DNA of 64,000 bases from an uncultured Bacteroidales bacterium (lineage in GTDB: Bacteria > Bacteroidota > Bacteroidia > Bacteroidales > Muribaculaceae). The stretch is taken from positions 1 through 64,000 of the forward strand of contig CADAZN010000004.1 of assembly GCA_902792435.1 (NCBI GenBank), written 5' to 3'. Shown one piece after another: positions 17,370-26,502 of this stretch (its first letter is position 1; each line of letters starts with the position of its first letter). Both the position numbers and the translations under genes were made by a program. The notes beneath the pieces were generated by a model that did not search any database, had not been told where the DNA came from, and saw only the letters and a program-made list of their open reading frames with translations.

Positions 17370-17939
17370 ATGGAAGGTCGCACAAACTTAATGCTTACTC
17401 AAATCTATGAGATAGAGGGATTATTACACGTGATGCATCGTCGCAGCGACGATGTGCCACAACAAGTGCTTGACTCTCTAAAAGCCAAGGTTGATGCCCT
17501 CAGGCATGAAATTACCGAAATTGAGAATGAGCGAGACAAAAAGCAGGAGTGCAGCCTTGCAACTGATAAAGAAGTCACAATCACTCCAGTTCACAACGAG
17601 GCAGTAGCACCTGAACCGCCTGTTGAGCCTCAAGCCGAGGAAGTGAGCGAGAGCAATGTTGAGACAACTTCAACAACAGCAGCTCCAATCACATCACAAG
17701 CAACACCTATTCAACCTAAGCGCAACATCCTCTCGGCATTCTCCATCAATGACCGATTCTATATCCAGCGTGAACTTTTTGACGGCAACAATAATCTATT
17801 TAACGATGCCATTGCTCGCATGCAGAGTTTGAGCGACATGGAACAAGTTACCCGTTTCTTGACACAGGATTTGAAATTTGACATTGATTCCGATGAAGTA
17901 AAGGAATTCATCAGATTAATAGGACTAAGTTTTAACTAA
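17370..17939 (+). CDS. Conserved Bacteroidales hypothetical protein
   Basis: A 189-residue soluble protein. The N-terminal third is helical and may form a coiled coil; the middle (about 70-120) is a low-complexity Pro/Glu/Thr linker; the C-terminal 65 residues are a conserved domain (FSINDRFYIQRELFDGNNNLFNDAI...LTQDLKFDIDSDEVKEFIRLI). Proteins with this C-terminal pattern are common in Bacteroidales, without known function. It is followed 11 bp later by rsmI. Confidence 0.7.
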   Translation: MEGRTNLMLTQIYEIEGLLHVMHRRSDDVPQQVLDSLKAKVDALRHEITEIENERDKKQECSLATDKEVTITPVHNEAVAPEPPVEPQAEEVSESNVETTSTTAAPITSQATPIQPKRNILSAFSINDRFYIQRELFDGNNNLFNDAIARMQSLSDMEQVTRFLTQDLKFDIDSDEVKEFIRLIGLSFN

Positions 17940-17950
17940 ATTATATTGTT

Positions 17951-18706
17951 ATGGCAGGAAAGCTTTACATGGTGCCCACTCCGGTGGGAAATCTTGAAGA
18001 CATGACTCAACGAGCCATCAAGGTCCTCAACCAAGTTGCGCTTATTCTTGCCGAAGACACACGCACGAGTGGAGTGCTGATGAAGCACTTTGGCATCACC
18101 ACTCCCATGCGCAGCTACCACAAATTCAATGAGCACGAAGCAACAGCGGCAATCATCTCAATGCTTGAAGCCGGAGAAGATTTGGCGCTGGTGACTGATG
18201 CTGGCACACCTGGAATAAGCGATCCTGGATTCCTGCTTTCAAGGGAATGCAGGCGACACAATATCCCAATCGAGACATTACCCGGAGCAACAGCTTTTGT
18301 TCCAGCATTAGTAAACTCAGGACTGCCTTGCGACAGGTTTGCTTTCGAAGGCTTCCTCCCAGCAAAAAAAGGACGTGCGTCACGACTCGCCGAGCTAGCC
18401 AATGAACCCAGGACGATGATTTTCTATGAGTCGCCACTGAGACTTGTCAAGACGCTGCAACAGTTTGTCGACACTTTCGGCGCCGACCGTGAGGCATCGG
18501 TGTGCCGTGAGATTTCCAAACTTCACGACACCACACATAATGGCACTCTAAAGGAATTAGTCGACTTTTTCACCAAGGAACCCCCGCGTGGCGAGATTGT
18601 GATTCTCGTTGCGGGAAAGACCTCGGAGCCAACAGTCAAGGTCGACAAGTATGCTAAATTCAAGAACAAGTTTAACCAAAACATGAACAACGATGAAACT
18701 GAATAA
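17951..18706 (+). CDS. rsmI: 16S rRNA (cytidine-1402-2'-O)-methyltransferase
   Basis: A 251-residue tetrapyrrole-methylase-fold enzyme. The start KLYMVPTPVGNLEDMTQRAIKVL, the ILAEDTRTS motif, ALVTDAGTPGISDPG and the PGATAFVPALVNSGLP loop are diagnostic of RsmI. It uses SAM to methylate the 2'-OH of C1402 in the ribosomal decoding centre. Its stop overlaps the next gene's start by 14 bp, implying translational coupling. Confidence 0.95.
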   Translation: MAGKLYMVPTPVGNLEDMTQRAIKVLNQVALILAEDTRTSGVLMKHFGITTPMRSYHKFNEHEATAAIISMLEAGEDLALVTDAGTPGISDPGFLLSRECRRHNIPIETLPGATAFVPALVNSGLPCDRFAFEGFLPAKKGRASRLAELANEPRTMIFYESPLRLVKTLQQFVDTFGADREASVCREISKLHDTTHNGTLKELVDFFTKEPPRGEIVILVAGKTSEPTVKVDKYAKFKNKFNQNMNNDETE

Positions 18707-19652
18707 AATTCATGTTATAGCCACATTAATCGTTGCAATAATGGCTTTGGAGGCCTGCCACACTAAGGACAAACCCCAAAGCGACAATTCGATATTAGTC
18801 GAAAGCGATTCCACTGCTTTTGGCGACGAAGACGGATTAATCGACTATAGCGATTCATCAAAGGTAATGAGAGATTACACCAATTCGCTCAGCACTCTCG
18901 TCAATGAAGTGAGCGACGGTCTCAACGACATTAAAAACCTTGAAAAGATTGTAACCAACGATGGATTGTCAAATGAGACTACCGAGCGCAAAGAGCAAGT
19001 AAGAAACGACATTCTGTTGATTAAGAGTTCGGTGCAAGACCGCATGAACCGACTCGCCGAGCTGGAAGATCAGCTAACTCGCAGCGAAGCCAAGGCAAAA
19101 TACAGCGAGGAAGAAAGACAAACCATGCTCAACACCATTACTGATTTAAGAAAACAACTCACCGATCAACAGCAACGAATAGACGCGCTGACAGCCCAAC
19201 TCGATGCTGCCAAGACAACCATCAACAACCTGAACCAAAAGGTTGACTCGCTAAAGACAGTAAACAACAACGTCACCAGCGAGAATATCAAGGCCAAAGA
19301 AGAAGCACAAAAAGCCCGTGAAGAGGCTCTTCAACTGAGCAACGAACTCAACGAGTGTTTCTATGCCATAGGTACGAATAAGGAACTTAAAGCTCACAAA
19401 ATCATTGAATCTGGATTTCTAAGGAAGACTAAAGTGATGCAGAGCAACAACATAATGCTGTCTTATTTCACTAAAGCCGACAAGCGTACGCTTAACGAAA
19501 TAAACCTGCATAGCAAAAAAGCGAAAGTACTTACCAATCACGATTCACAGTCCTATGGCATTGTCGATGTGGGCGGAATGAAAGTTCTGCGCATCTACAA
19601 CCACAACCTATTCTGGCAGTACACCAACTACCTGGTCATTCAAGTTGACTGA
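18693..19652 (+). CDS. Coiled-coil lipoprotein
   Basis: A 319-residue protein with a lipobox (ALEAC, Cys about 22), an acidic linker, a long coiled coil (about 60-215, heptads rich in Leu, Glu, Lys and Gln) and a C-terminal globular region of about 90 residues. It overlaps the end of rsmI. It probably sits on the periplasmic side of a membrane; the function is unknown. Confidence 0.7.
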   Translation: MKLNKIHVIATLIVAIMALEACHTKDKPQSDNSILVESDSTAFGDEDGLIDYSDSSKVMRDYTNSLSTLVNEVSDGLNDIKNLEKIVTNDGLSNETTERKEQVRNDILLIKSSVQDRMNRLAELEDQLTRSEAKAKYSEEERQTMLNTITDLRKQLTDQQQRIDALTAQLDAAKTTINNLNQKVDSLKTVNNNVTSENIKAKEEAQKAREEALQLSNELNECFYAIGTNKELKAHKIIESGFLRKTKVMQSNNIMLSYFTKADKRTLNEINLHSKKAKVLTNHDSQSYGIVDVGGMKVLRIYNHNLFWQYTNYLVIQVD

Positions 19653-19680
19653 CTTTGGCCCAGATAACGCCATCACAACA

Positions 19681-20814
19681 ATGAAAATTGTCATTGCCAT
19701 CGACAAGTTCAAGGGAAGCGCCTCATCAGTGCAACTGGCACAATGCATCAAGGACGCCATCTTGAGCTATAAAGCCGATGCCAAAATTGTTGTTGTCCCT
19801 ATAGCCGATGGAGGCGATGGAACCATGGTGGCATTGAAGCAACTCTTCCAGCACGATAATGTCACACCGCTTAGCGTCGATGTGCCAGGGCCTCTCAAGA
19901 ATCTGCCACAAGTCAAAGCCAATTATTTCATCCACCACCCCAGCTCAACGGCCTATATGGACCTTGCCACGGCAAGTGGTCTGGCGCTTGTGCCCAAGGA
20001 GCAGCGCGACGTGATGAAGACCTCGACGTTGGGCACAGGCAAGATGATAAGCGACGCCATTGCACACGGCGCCCGGCACATTGTTATGGGGCTGGGAGGA
20101 AGTGCCACCTGTGATGGCGCCATGGGAATCCTGGCAGCTCTGGGATGCCAGTTCTATGACAATTCTCAACACGTCCTCACTCCTTGTGGCGAGAACTTGC
20201 GACGCATTGCCAGCATCGACACTAGCGTCATGGCAAGCCTGGTGGCCGATGTAAGGTTTTCACTACTTGTCGATGTCGACAATCCTCTTTACGGTTCCCG
20301 AGGTGCTGCTGCAGTGTTTGCACCACAAAAAGGAGCCTCACCTCAACAAGTTGAAGTGCTCGACCAAGGATTGAAGAACTTCGCTCGTTTCATGCCACAA
20401 GGCATTGACTACATGCCCGGAGCGGGCGCGGCTGGTGGCGTAGCTGCAGGAATGGCGGCATTCCTTGGTGCTACGTTGCGTCAAGGCATAGACTTCATGC
20501 TCGAGGTGGCACATTTTGACGATGTTCTCGACAACGCGCAACTAGTCATCACCGGCGAGGGGCGAATCGACGAGCAAACTGCAATGGGCAAGGCTCCTAT
20601 GGGAGTGCTCAAAGCTGCAAGAAAACGCAACATCCCAGTTGTGGCTTTATGCGGCAGCATGGCACCCAATGTAACAGCCTCCCAATTAGGGTTTAATAAA
20701 GTGATTGCTGTGACTCCTCCCTCCATGCCTCTGCAGCAAGCCATGAAGCTTGATGTCACTCTCGAGAATGTGAGAACAGCCGTCCTGCAACTAATGGCAA
20801 ATGGTGATTATTAA
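19681..20814 (+). CDS. Glycerate kinase (GarK/GlxK family)
   Basis: A 377-residue enzyme phosphorylating D-glycerate. The start IAIDKFKGSASSVQLAQ, the IADGGDGTM motif, LGLGGSATCDGAMG and VITGEGRIDEQTAMGKAP are family signatures. I chose the ATG at 19681; the frame is open back to 19645 but those codons have no family similarity and overlap the previous gene. A hydroxypyruvate reductase at 49940 would make its substrate. Confidence 0.93.
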   Translation: MKIVIAIDKFKGSASSVQLAQCIKDAILSYKADAKIVVVPIADGGDGTMVALKQLFQHDNVTPLSVDVPGPLKNLPQVKANYFIHHPSSTAYMDLATASGLALVPKEQRDVMKTSTLGTGKMISDAIAHGARHIVMGLGGSATCDGAMGILAALGCQFYDNSQHVLTPCGENLRRIASIDTSVMASLVADVRFSLLVDVDNPLYGSRGAAAVFAPQKGASPQQVEVLDQGLKNFARFMPQGIDYMPGAGAAGGVAAGMAAFLGATLRQGIDFMLEVAHFDDVLDNAQLVITGEGRIDEQTAMGKAPMGVLKAARKRNIPVVALCGSMAPNVTASQLGFNKVIAVTPPSMPLQQAMKLDVTLENVRTAVLQLMANGDY

Positions 20815-20824
20815 TCTCAAAAAG

Positions 20825-20855
20825 TTGTGTTTTTGAGCCCTTTTTTGTAATTTTG
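20825..20855 (+). promoter_or_regulatory. thiL promoter
   Basis: TTG (20825-20827) and TAATTTTG (20848-20855) are 20 bp apart; the start of transcription would be near 20862, 18 nt before the ATG. Confidence 0.55.
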
Positions 20856-20879
20856 TAAACTGAACAAAAACGATATAAG

Positions 20880-21911
20880 ATGAGCGAAACTGAGATTTCC
20901 ACTTTGGGAGAATTTGGTCTGATTGACCAGTTAACACGTGATTTTAAGGTTAAGAACGCTTCCACGCTGCGTGGTGTGGGCGATGATTGTGCCGTAATTG
21001 ACTATGAGGGCAAAAAAACTTTGGTCACTACTGACTTGCTGCTCGAGGGCATTCACTTCGACCTCACCTACACGCCACTCAAGCACTTGGGCTACAAGGC
21101 TGTGGCAGTGAATCTGAGCGATGTGTACGCCATGAATGGCACTCCACGACAAATCACCGTGTCGCTCGGAATCTCAAAACGTTTCACCGTTGAGCACATC
21201 AACGAGCTCTACTCAGGAATCTATGCCGCTTGTGAGAAATATGGCGTGGACCTTGTGGGTGGCGACACCTCGGCATCGGTCACAGGACTGCTCATCAGCA
21301 TCACTTGCCTGGGCGAGGCCGGCGAGCAAGACATCGTTTATCGCAATGGAGCTCGCGACACCGACTTGGTTTGCGTGAGCGGTGACTTGGGAGCAGCCTA
21401 CATGGGACTGCAGCTGCTGGAGCGTGAGCGAGTGGCAAGTGCGGGCCAAAAGGACTTCCAGCCCGACTTCGCTGGCCGTGAGTATCTGCTCGAGCGTCAG
21501 CTCAAGCCAGAGCCTCGTGCCGACGTCATTGCCGAGCTGCACAAGCTGGGCATACACCCCACTGCGATGATGGACATCAGCGACGGCCTCTCAAGCGAGT
21601 TGCTGCACATCTGCAAAGACAGCAATGTGGGATGCCGTGTGTATGAGAGCCGCATTCCCATCGACTATCAAACAGCCGTGATGGCCGAGGAGTTGAACAT
21701 GAATCTAGTAACTGCTGCCATGAACGGCGGCGAGGATTATGAGTTGCTGTTCACTGTGCCTCTCACCGAGCACGAGAAGGTGGAGCAAATGAAGACCGCG
21801 CGCCTCATTGGCCGCATCACCAAGCCCGAGCTGGGAGCCTATCTAGTCACCCGCGACGATGCCGAAATGGAAATCCGCGCCCAAGGCTGGAACGCCTTTA
21901 ACAATGCATAA
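20880..21911 (+). CDS. thiL: Thiamine-monophosphate kinase
   Basis: A 343-residue enzyme that makes thiamine diphosphate from thiamine phosphate. Landmarks include the N-terminal GVGDDCAVIDYEGKKTLVTTDLL with metal-binding Asp residues, AVNLSDVYAMNG, VGGDTSAS and MMDISDGLSSEL. The length matches the family. It is apparently a single gene with its own promoter. Confidence 0.95.
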   Translation: MSETEISTLGEFGLIDQLTRDFKVKNASTLRGVGDDCAVIDYEGKKTLVTTDLLLEGIHFDLTYTPLKHLGYKAVAVNLSDVYAMNGTPRQITVSLGISKRFTVEHINELYSGIYAACEKYGVDLVGGDTSASVTGLLISITCLGEAGEQDIVYRNGARDTDLVCVSGDLGAAYMGLQLLERERVASAGQKDFQPDFAGREYLLERQLKPEPRADVIAELHKLGIHPTAMMDISDGLSSELLHICKDSNVGCRVYESRIPIDYQTAVMAEELNMNLVTAAMNGGEDYELLFTVPLTEHEKVEQMKTARLIGRITKPELGAYLVTRDDAEMEIRAQGWNAFNNA

Positions 21912-21931
21912 TGCATAATGCATAATTCACA
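21902..21931. repeat. Short tandem intergenic repeat (ATGCATA units)
   Basis: Three near-identical AATGCATA units overlap the thiL stop. Similar strings occur at 25119, 29485, 47206 and 54566, so this belongs to a dispersed intergenic repeat family. Confidence 0.6.
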
Positions 21932-21958
21932 GAAGGACTTGTCAATAATCCAAGGGGA

Positions 21959-22987
21959 TTAATGGTGGCGGTGGTGATGCTTGCGGCCACTATCGTTGGC
22001 CTTGTCCTCTAAGTCCTCCTTCTTATCGACAGCATCTTTGGATTTTTCTTTCAATTCCTTTTTCTCGAGCGCCTTGTCATCTTTCTCGGGCTCGACTTTT
22101 TGAGTCGTTGCCGCCTTTAGCTCAGCAGCGGCCTTCGCAGCTTTTTTCAGGCTCTGCTTGCTGTCGCTATTGATGCCATATTTCTCGGCAGGAGGAATGA
22201 CGACAGCCGACCCTTTAGGAATCTTGTGATAGTCAGGAAATTGCTGCTGATTCTCAAGAGCTATGTATACCCAAAACGCTTGGTCGCCATAATGGCGCTG
22301 CGCCATGTCAAACAAGCGGTTGTCATTGCGCAACGTGTCGGTAACGACAGGCGCTGCAGCTGGTTTAGGCGCAGCGATGCTATCGGCCTGAGCAACAGTC
22401 TCGTTAGAGCCATTTTTAATGTAATGAGTGGCAATTCCGGCAACTAGTGCTATTGCGGCGATACCAGCGGCGATGGCCAGCCATTTTCTCTTATTCGTCG
22501 TTTTGGGCACATCGACGGAAGCCTCCTCTTGTGGCTCAGTTGCTTCATCTTGCTGAGGCACTTCTACAATCTCAACAACCTCTTCTTCCTTTTCAACCTC
22601 CTGCTTGACATCCTGCACCGGCTCAACAGCCTCAACAGGCTCGGTTGCAGGTTCTGCCACTGGCTCAGGTTGCATCGCGGCGTCAATCTCGTCGAGCTGC
22701 TCCTGTGTCACCCCGTCGCACAGTTCCACTGCTTTGAACTGAGCAAACGGAGCGTTCACAGCCTCGGCCAGCGCATTGTCGGGGATGAAAATCACATTTT
22801 TGCCATCATCATCCTTTTCGGTTTTAAAGGTGCCCAATCCTTTGATTTTCACCGTCTCTCCCTTTCCCAGAGCTTGTGAAATGGTGGTGAACAGCTCTTG
22901 CAGGAAGAGTTCGCTCATGCGGCTTGTGGTACTCGCCTTCTCGGCCACCAGCTCAACCAGTTGCGGAAATGCTATCTTCTCTTTCAT
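21959..22987 (-). CDS. HU/IHF-like domain fused to membrane segment and LysM-like domain
   Basis: A 342-residue protein with four parts. Residues 1-90 form an HU-family DNA-binding fold (VKIKGLGTFKTEK). Residues 90-160 are an acidic Glu/Pro/Val-rich linker. A membrane segment lies at about 167-187. After it comes a LysM-like domain (RLFDMAQRHYGDQAFWVYIALENQ...IPKGSAVVIPP) and a Lys-rich tail ending in HHHRHH. The layout implies a protein that could bind DNA inside and the cell wall outside, tethering the nucleoid. It overlaps the upstream HU gene by 4 bp, so the two are translationally coupled. Confidence 0.8.
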   Translation of the reverse strand: MKEKIAFPQLVELVAEKASTTSRMSELFLQELFTTISQALGKGETVKIKGLGTFKTEKDDDGKNVIFIPDNALAEAVNAPFAQFKAVELCDGVTQEQLDEIDAAMQPEPVAEPATEPVEAVEPVQDVKQEVEKEEEVVEIVEVPQQDEATEPQEEASVDVPKTTNKRKWLAIAAGIAAIALVAGIATHYIKNGSNETVAQADSIAAPKPAAAPVVTDTLRNDNRLFDMAQRHYGDQAFWVYIALENQQQFPDYHKIPKGSAVVIPPAEKYGINSDSKQSLKKAAKAAAELKAATTQKVEPEKDDKALEKKELKEKSKDAVDKKEDLEDKANDSGRKHHHRHH

Positions 22988-23262
22988 GGCTGGTTGAGGC
23001 GTTTCTTAAAGACAGTACTAGTTGTAAATTCAACCTCCACGCGTGGCGGTAGCAGCATGCGTTTACCAGTCGACTCGTCCACTTCAACTGTCTCGTTGTG
23101 CTTAACAGCGTCGATTGTGCCGAAACGAGGCACACTAATGCTGTCAAGCTCCGAGCAACGTTCAATAACCACATTGCTCAGAGCCTCAACCAGTTTATTG
23201 ATATCACTCTTGCTACGGCCGAGTGATTTAGACAGTGTGTCGACTAATTCCTTGTGCTGCAT
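22984..23262 (-). CDS. HU-family DNA-binding protein
   Basis: A 92-residue protein of HU/IHF type: helical N-terminus (HKELVDTLSKSLGRSKSDINKLVEAL), then a beta arm region with SVPRFGTIDAVKH and a RMLLPPRVEVEF segment in the DNA-contacting arm. It likely forms a dimer, perhaps with the HU half of the next gene, which it overlaps by 4 bp (ATGA). glnS lies upstream on the same strand. Confidence 0.85.
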   Translation of the reverse strand: MQHKELVDTLSKSLGRSKSDINKLVEALSNVVIERCSELDSISVPRFGTIDAVKHNETVEVDESTGKRMLLPPRVEVEFTTSTVFKKRLNQP

Positions 23263-23265
23263 CGC

Positions 23266-23301
23266 TCTAGAGTTTCTAGAAGTTCTAGAATATCTAGAAT
23301 T
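23266..23301. repeat. Tandem TCTAGAA-type repeat
   Basis: Four TCTAGA hexamers, each in a slightly different flank, are packed in 36 bp between glnS and the HU gene. They can pair with each other as hairpins. The role is unknown. Confidence 0.5.
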
Positions 23302-23310
23302 TCTTATTAC

Positions 23311-25026
23311 TTACTTCTTCTGTGCCTTTGCCCAGCTGTCTTTCAGCGTGATGGTGCGATTGAAGATCAGATGGTCGGGAGTGCTGTCGAGGTCGACGCA
23401 GAAGTAACCTATGCGCTGGAACTGGAACTTGTCCTCGGGCTTAGCGATTTCGGCCAAGTAAGGCTCTATCTTAGCGTTAGTGAGCACCTTGAGAGAGTCG
23501 GGGTTGAGCAACTCGCGGAAGTCCTTCTCGCTCTCGGCCGATGGATTCTCAACGGCAAACAGGCGGTCATAGAGGCGCACCTCGGCTTCCTTGCAGTGAC
23601 GTGCCGAAACCCAGTGCAGAGTGCCTTTCACCTTGCGCATGCTACCTGGAGTGCCACTCAGCGTGTCGGGGTCGTAGGTGCAGTGAATCTCGATGATGTT
23701 ACCCTCATCGTCCTTAACCACATCGTTACACATTATAATATATCCACCCTTCAGGCGCACTTCCTTGCCAGGAGTCATGCGGAAGAATTTCTTGGGAGGA
23801 TTCTCCATGAAGTCGTCGCGCTCGATGTAAATCTCGCGGCAGAATGGCATCTCGTGAGTGCCGGCATTCTCCTGCTCGGGATTGTTGTCCATGGCGAGCA
23901 TCTCAACCTTATCCTCGGGATAGTTGGTGATAACCACCTTCACGGGATTGAGGACGGCGCACACGCGGTTGGCGTTCTTGTTCAGGTCCTCGCGGATGTT
24001 GTGCTCGAGCAAGTCGATGTCGTTGAGAGCCTCATATTTTGTGTAGCCAATATCGTCAAGGAAGTTCTTGATTGACTGTGGAGTGTAGCCGCGACGGCGC
24101 AAGCCGCAGATAGTAGGCATGCGTGGGTCGTCCCAACCAGCCACCAGGCCTTCCTTCACCAATTGCAGCAGTTTGCGCTTGCTCATCACGGTATAGGTGA
24201 GGTTCAAGCGGTTAAACTCAATCTGGCGGGGGCAGTACTGATCAACGGTGTCGCCAGCAAGAAGGTGAGCGAAATAGTCATAAAGAGGACGGTGAGGCAC
24301 GAACTCCAGCGTGCAAATCGAGTGAGTCACACCCTCGAAGTAGTCGCTCTGACCATGAGCGAAGTCATACATTGGATATACTTTCCACTTGGTGCCAGTG
24401 CGCCAGTGTGGAGTCTTGATGATGCGATACATGATTGGGTCGCGGAAGTGCATGTTGCTCGACGCCATGTCGATCTTGGCGCGAAGCACGCGAGCACCCT
24501 CGTCAAACTCGCCAGCGTTCATGCGCTCAAACAGGTCGAGGTTCTCCTCCACACTGCGGTTGCGGTAGGGGCTTTCGGTTCCTGCCTGGGTGGGAGTACC
24601 CTTTTGCTTAGCGATTTCCTCGCTAGTTTGGTCATCAACATAGGCAAGGCCTCGCTTGATGAGGTCGATGGCAAAGTTGTAGAGTTTCTCGAAATAGTCG
24701 CTGGCATAGTACAGACGGTCGCCCCAGTCATAGCCCAGCCAGTGGATGTCGCGCTTGATGGACTCTACGTACTCGGTGTCCTCCTTTTGGGGATTGGTGT
24801 CGTCGAAGCGCAGGTTGCAAGTGCCGCCAAACATCTCGGCAACTCCAAAGTCCATGCAAATGGCCTTGGCATGACCAATGTGCAAGTAGCCGTTAGGCTC
24901 GGGTGGAAAGCGGGTGTTAAGGCGTCCGCCGTTCTTACCTGCTGCCAAGTCATCGGCAACAATTTGCTGTACGAAGTTGAGGACTTTCTTCTCCTCTACG
25001 GGTTTTATTTCGTTATTCTCTGCCAT
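23311..25026 (-). CDS. glnS: Glutaminyl-tRNA synthetase
   Basis: A 571-residue class I synthetase. The HIGH motif is in [15 protein letters not shown] (about residue 45) and the KMSKS equivalent is VMSKRKLLQ (about 280). [11 protein letters not shown] and the two-barrel C-terminal anticodon domain are present. It charges tRNA-Gln directly. It is the first gene of a likely glnS-HU-HU/LysM transcript with a consensus promoter. Confidence 0.97.
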   Translation of the reverse strand: MAENNEIKPVEEKKVLNFVQQIVADDLAAGKNGGRLNTRFPPEPNGYLHIGHAKAICMDFGVAEMFGGTCNLRFDDTNPQKEDTEYVESIKRDIHWLGYDWGDRLYYASDYFEKLYNFAIDLIKRGLAYVDDQTSEEIAKQKGTPTQAGTESPYRNRSVEENLDLFERMNAGEFDEGARVLRAKIDMASSNMHFRDPIMYRIIKTPHWRTGTKWKVYPMYDFAHGQSDYFEGVTHSICTLEFVPHRPLYDYFAHLLAGDTVDQYCPRQIEFNRLNLTYTVMSKRKLLQLVKEGLVAGWDDPRMPTICGLRRRGYTPQSIKNFLDDIGYTKYEALNDIDLLEHNIREDLNKNANRVCAVLNPVKVVITNYPEDKVEMLAMDNNPEQENAGTHEMPFCREIYIERDDFMENPPKKFFRMTPGKEVRLKGGYIIMCNDVVKDDEGNIIEIHCTYDPDTLSGTPGSMRKVKGTLHWVSARHCKEAEVRLYDRLFAVENPSAESEKDFRELLNPDSLKVLTNAKIEPYLAEIAKPEDKFQFQRIGYFCVDLDSTPDHLIFNRTITLKDSWAKAQKK

Positions 25027-25101
25027 AATAGATATGAGATATAAAAATGTTATTCAATGATTTAGAATTTCTTCAGTCTCACAGGACTATTTTTCAAACT
25101 G

Positions 25102-25132
25102 CAAAGATACAAAAATAATTCATAATGCACAA
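25102..25132 (-). promoter_or_regulatory. glnS promoter
   Basis: On the minus strand, TTG (25132-25130) and TATCTTTG (25109-25102) are 20 bp apart; a dispersed repeat (AATTCATAATGCAC) lies within the spacer. Confidence 0.55.
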
Positions 25133-25328
25133 CGCTCAATCCATAATTCAAATGATAATGTCATGACATTAACGGCAATGTCAAGGTAATGCACGAGAGT
25201 GAGGCCATTGTTGTAATGGTCCACATATCTATGGTTTCGGTCCCATTGCGGAAAACAGGAAAGTCCCGTATGTTGCGTTGTCAACGCAACACCACACAGC
25301 GTCCGCCCACCTCCAAACTAGAGATTTC
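25133..25328. other. Intergenic region between glnS and the DUF262 nuclease, with palindromes
   Basis: It contains a perfect 14-bp palindrome AATGTCATGACATT (25157-25170) with an extra AATGTC half site at 25176-25181. A second palindrome with 9-bp arms and a 1-nt centre lies at 25272-25290 (GTTGCGTTG/CAACGCAAC), 40 bp beyond the nuclease stop. Neither has a T-run to make it an obvious terminator. This is also the left border of the accessory island. Confidence 0.5.
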
Positions 25329-26498
25329 TCACTTATTCCCCTTCGCCCTGTTATGCGTCTTGCACAGCATCTGGCAGTTCTTGATGGTGGTGTCACCACC
25401 TTTGCTCCATGCCGTAACATGGTCGGCATCCATCTCGTTGAGTTTCCATATTCGGTCACGGTTGTTGTCGTGACCAATAGCGCAGTAAGGGCAGTTCGAC
25501 AAGCCTTTCTTCTTCGCCTTAATGGTCTGTTGCTCATACACCTTGCGCATCGTAGACTTGTCAAACAATCGCACATTAAGCAGTTTATGGTCAACGCATC
25601 CTCCTAGCACATATTCAAATATGCCACGGTGGTTGGTCACAAAGTCATCGCTCATCAGCTCACGCACCTTTGCCGACAGTTTAGTGTGGTCAAAGGCCAT
25701 ATTGTGGAATCGCTCATATAGCTCGCCCCAATTCAAGCCGCACATCTCGGGATATACGTCATCAAATTTCGAGTCCACCCAGTCTATAACTGTGTTGAAA
25801 TAGGTCTTTATCTCGTTGATGTTAGTGTCACGGCGGTGCTGGCTCATGTAGCTGTCCACCTTGCCTTTGCTCACCCATTCTAGGGCTGTGGCAAGATAAT
25901 CCTGACGCTTGGCAACACCTTTGATATATGACTTCCATTTCTGGATATTGGCATTTTGCGAATTGCTGAATTCTGCCTTGCACAATGTCACAAAGGGCCC
26001 ACTATACACCGAGTTCAACTCCTCTTGCCTGTTAAGCGCAATGCCGGCTGTATTGATAATCTTGAACCACTCTTTCAACTCTTCCTCGGCATTGTCGCCT
26101 TCTCCTTCGCATATGTATACAAGCAGCTCGGTGTTCAGTATCTTCTCTTGCTTCTCTTTGTTTAATCCGTCAAAATTCTGCTCCAGGCCGTTAATCTTAA
26201 CAGCAAACTTATTCTTGACAAACCTGCCAAGCGACGTGATACGTTGCTGGCCATCAAGCACTTCTAGCTTGCCATCTTCCATCTTATTGAAATATATCAA
26301 CCCCAACGGATAACCCTTAAGCACCGACTCAATAACGGCGACATCACGTTTGCCGTCAGCATATATGTAGTTGCGCTGATACTCGGGCTGAATTGTCAAC
26401 TTACCAGCAAGACCATACAATCCTTTGCCCTCAAGTTCGTTATACTCAAATCCGTCACAAATCTCTTCTACGGTATATTTCTCTAATGTTGTCTTCAT
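25329..26498 (-). CDS. DUF262 and HNH endonuclease domain protein
   Basis: A 389-residue protein. The N-terminal DUF262 domain has IQPEYQRNYIY and the DGQQR motif (about residues 90-94), the nucleotide-binding/hydrolysing signature of GmrS-like and related nucleases. The C-terminal HNH domain has CPYCAIG, then MDADHVTAWSKGG and NCQMLCKTHN, i.e. the metal-binding and catalytic residues are intact. DUF262-HNH proteins act as restriction or anti-phage nucleases. It starts 4 bp after the methylase stop, so the two form one operon and probably one restriction-modification-like unit. Confidence 0.85.
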   Translation of the reverse strand: MKTTLEKYTVEEICDGFEYNELEGKGLYGLAGKLTIQPEYQRNYIYADGKRDVAVIESVLKGYPLGLIYFNKMEDGKLEVLDGQQRITSLGRFVKNKFAVKINGLEQNFDGLNKEKQEKILNTELLVYICEGEGDNAEEELKEWFKIINTAGIALNRQEELNSVYSGPFVTLCKAEFSNSQNANIQKWKSYIKGVAKRQDYLATALEWVSKGKVDSYMSQHRRDTNINEIKTYFNTVIDWVDSKFDDVYPEMCGLNWGELYERFHNMAFDHTKLSAKVRELMSDDFVTNHRGIFEYVLGGCVDHKLLNVRLFDKSTMRKVYEQQTIKAKKKGLSNCPYCAIGHDNNRDRIWKLNEMDADHVTAWSKGGDTTIKNCQMLCKTHNRAKGNK

Positions 26499-26502
26499 TT
26501 CT

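Noticed and set aside
23254-25044. Long plus-strand open frames opposite glnS (273 and 293 codons)
   Set aside because: They are shadows of a highly biased gene on the other strand; their translations have no domain character and no promoter.
25229-25594. A 121-codon minus-strand frame overlapping the DUF262-HNH C-terminus
   Set aside because: It is an alternative frame of the HNH region; the 389-residue frame carries all the conserved residues.
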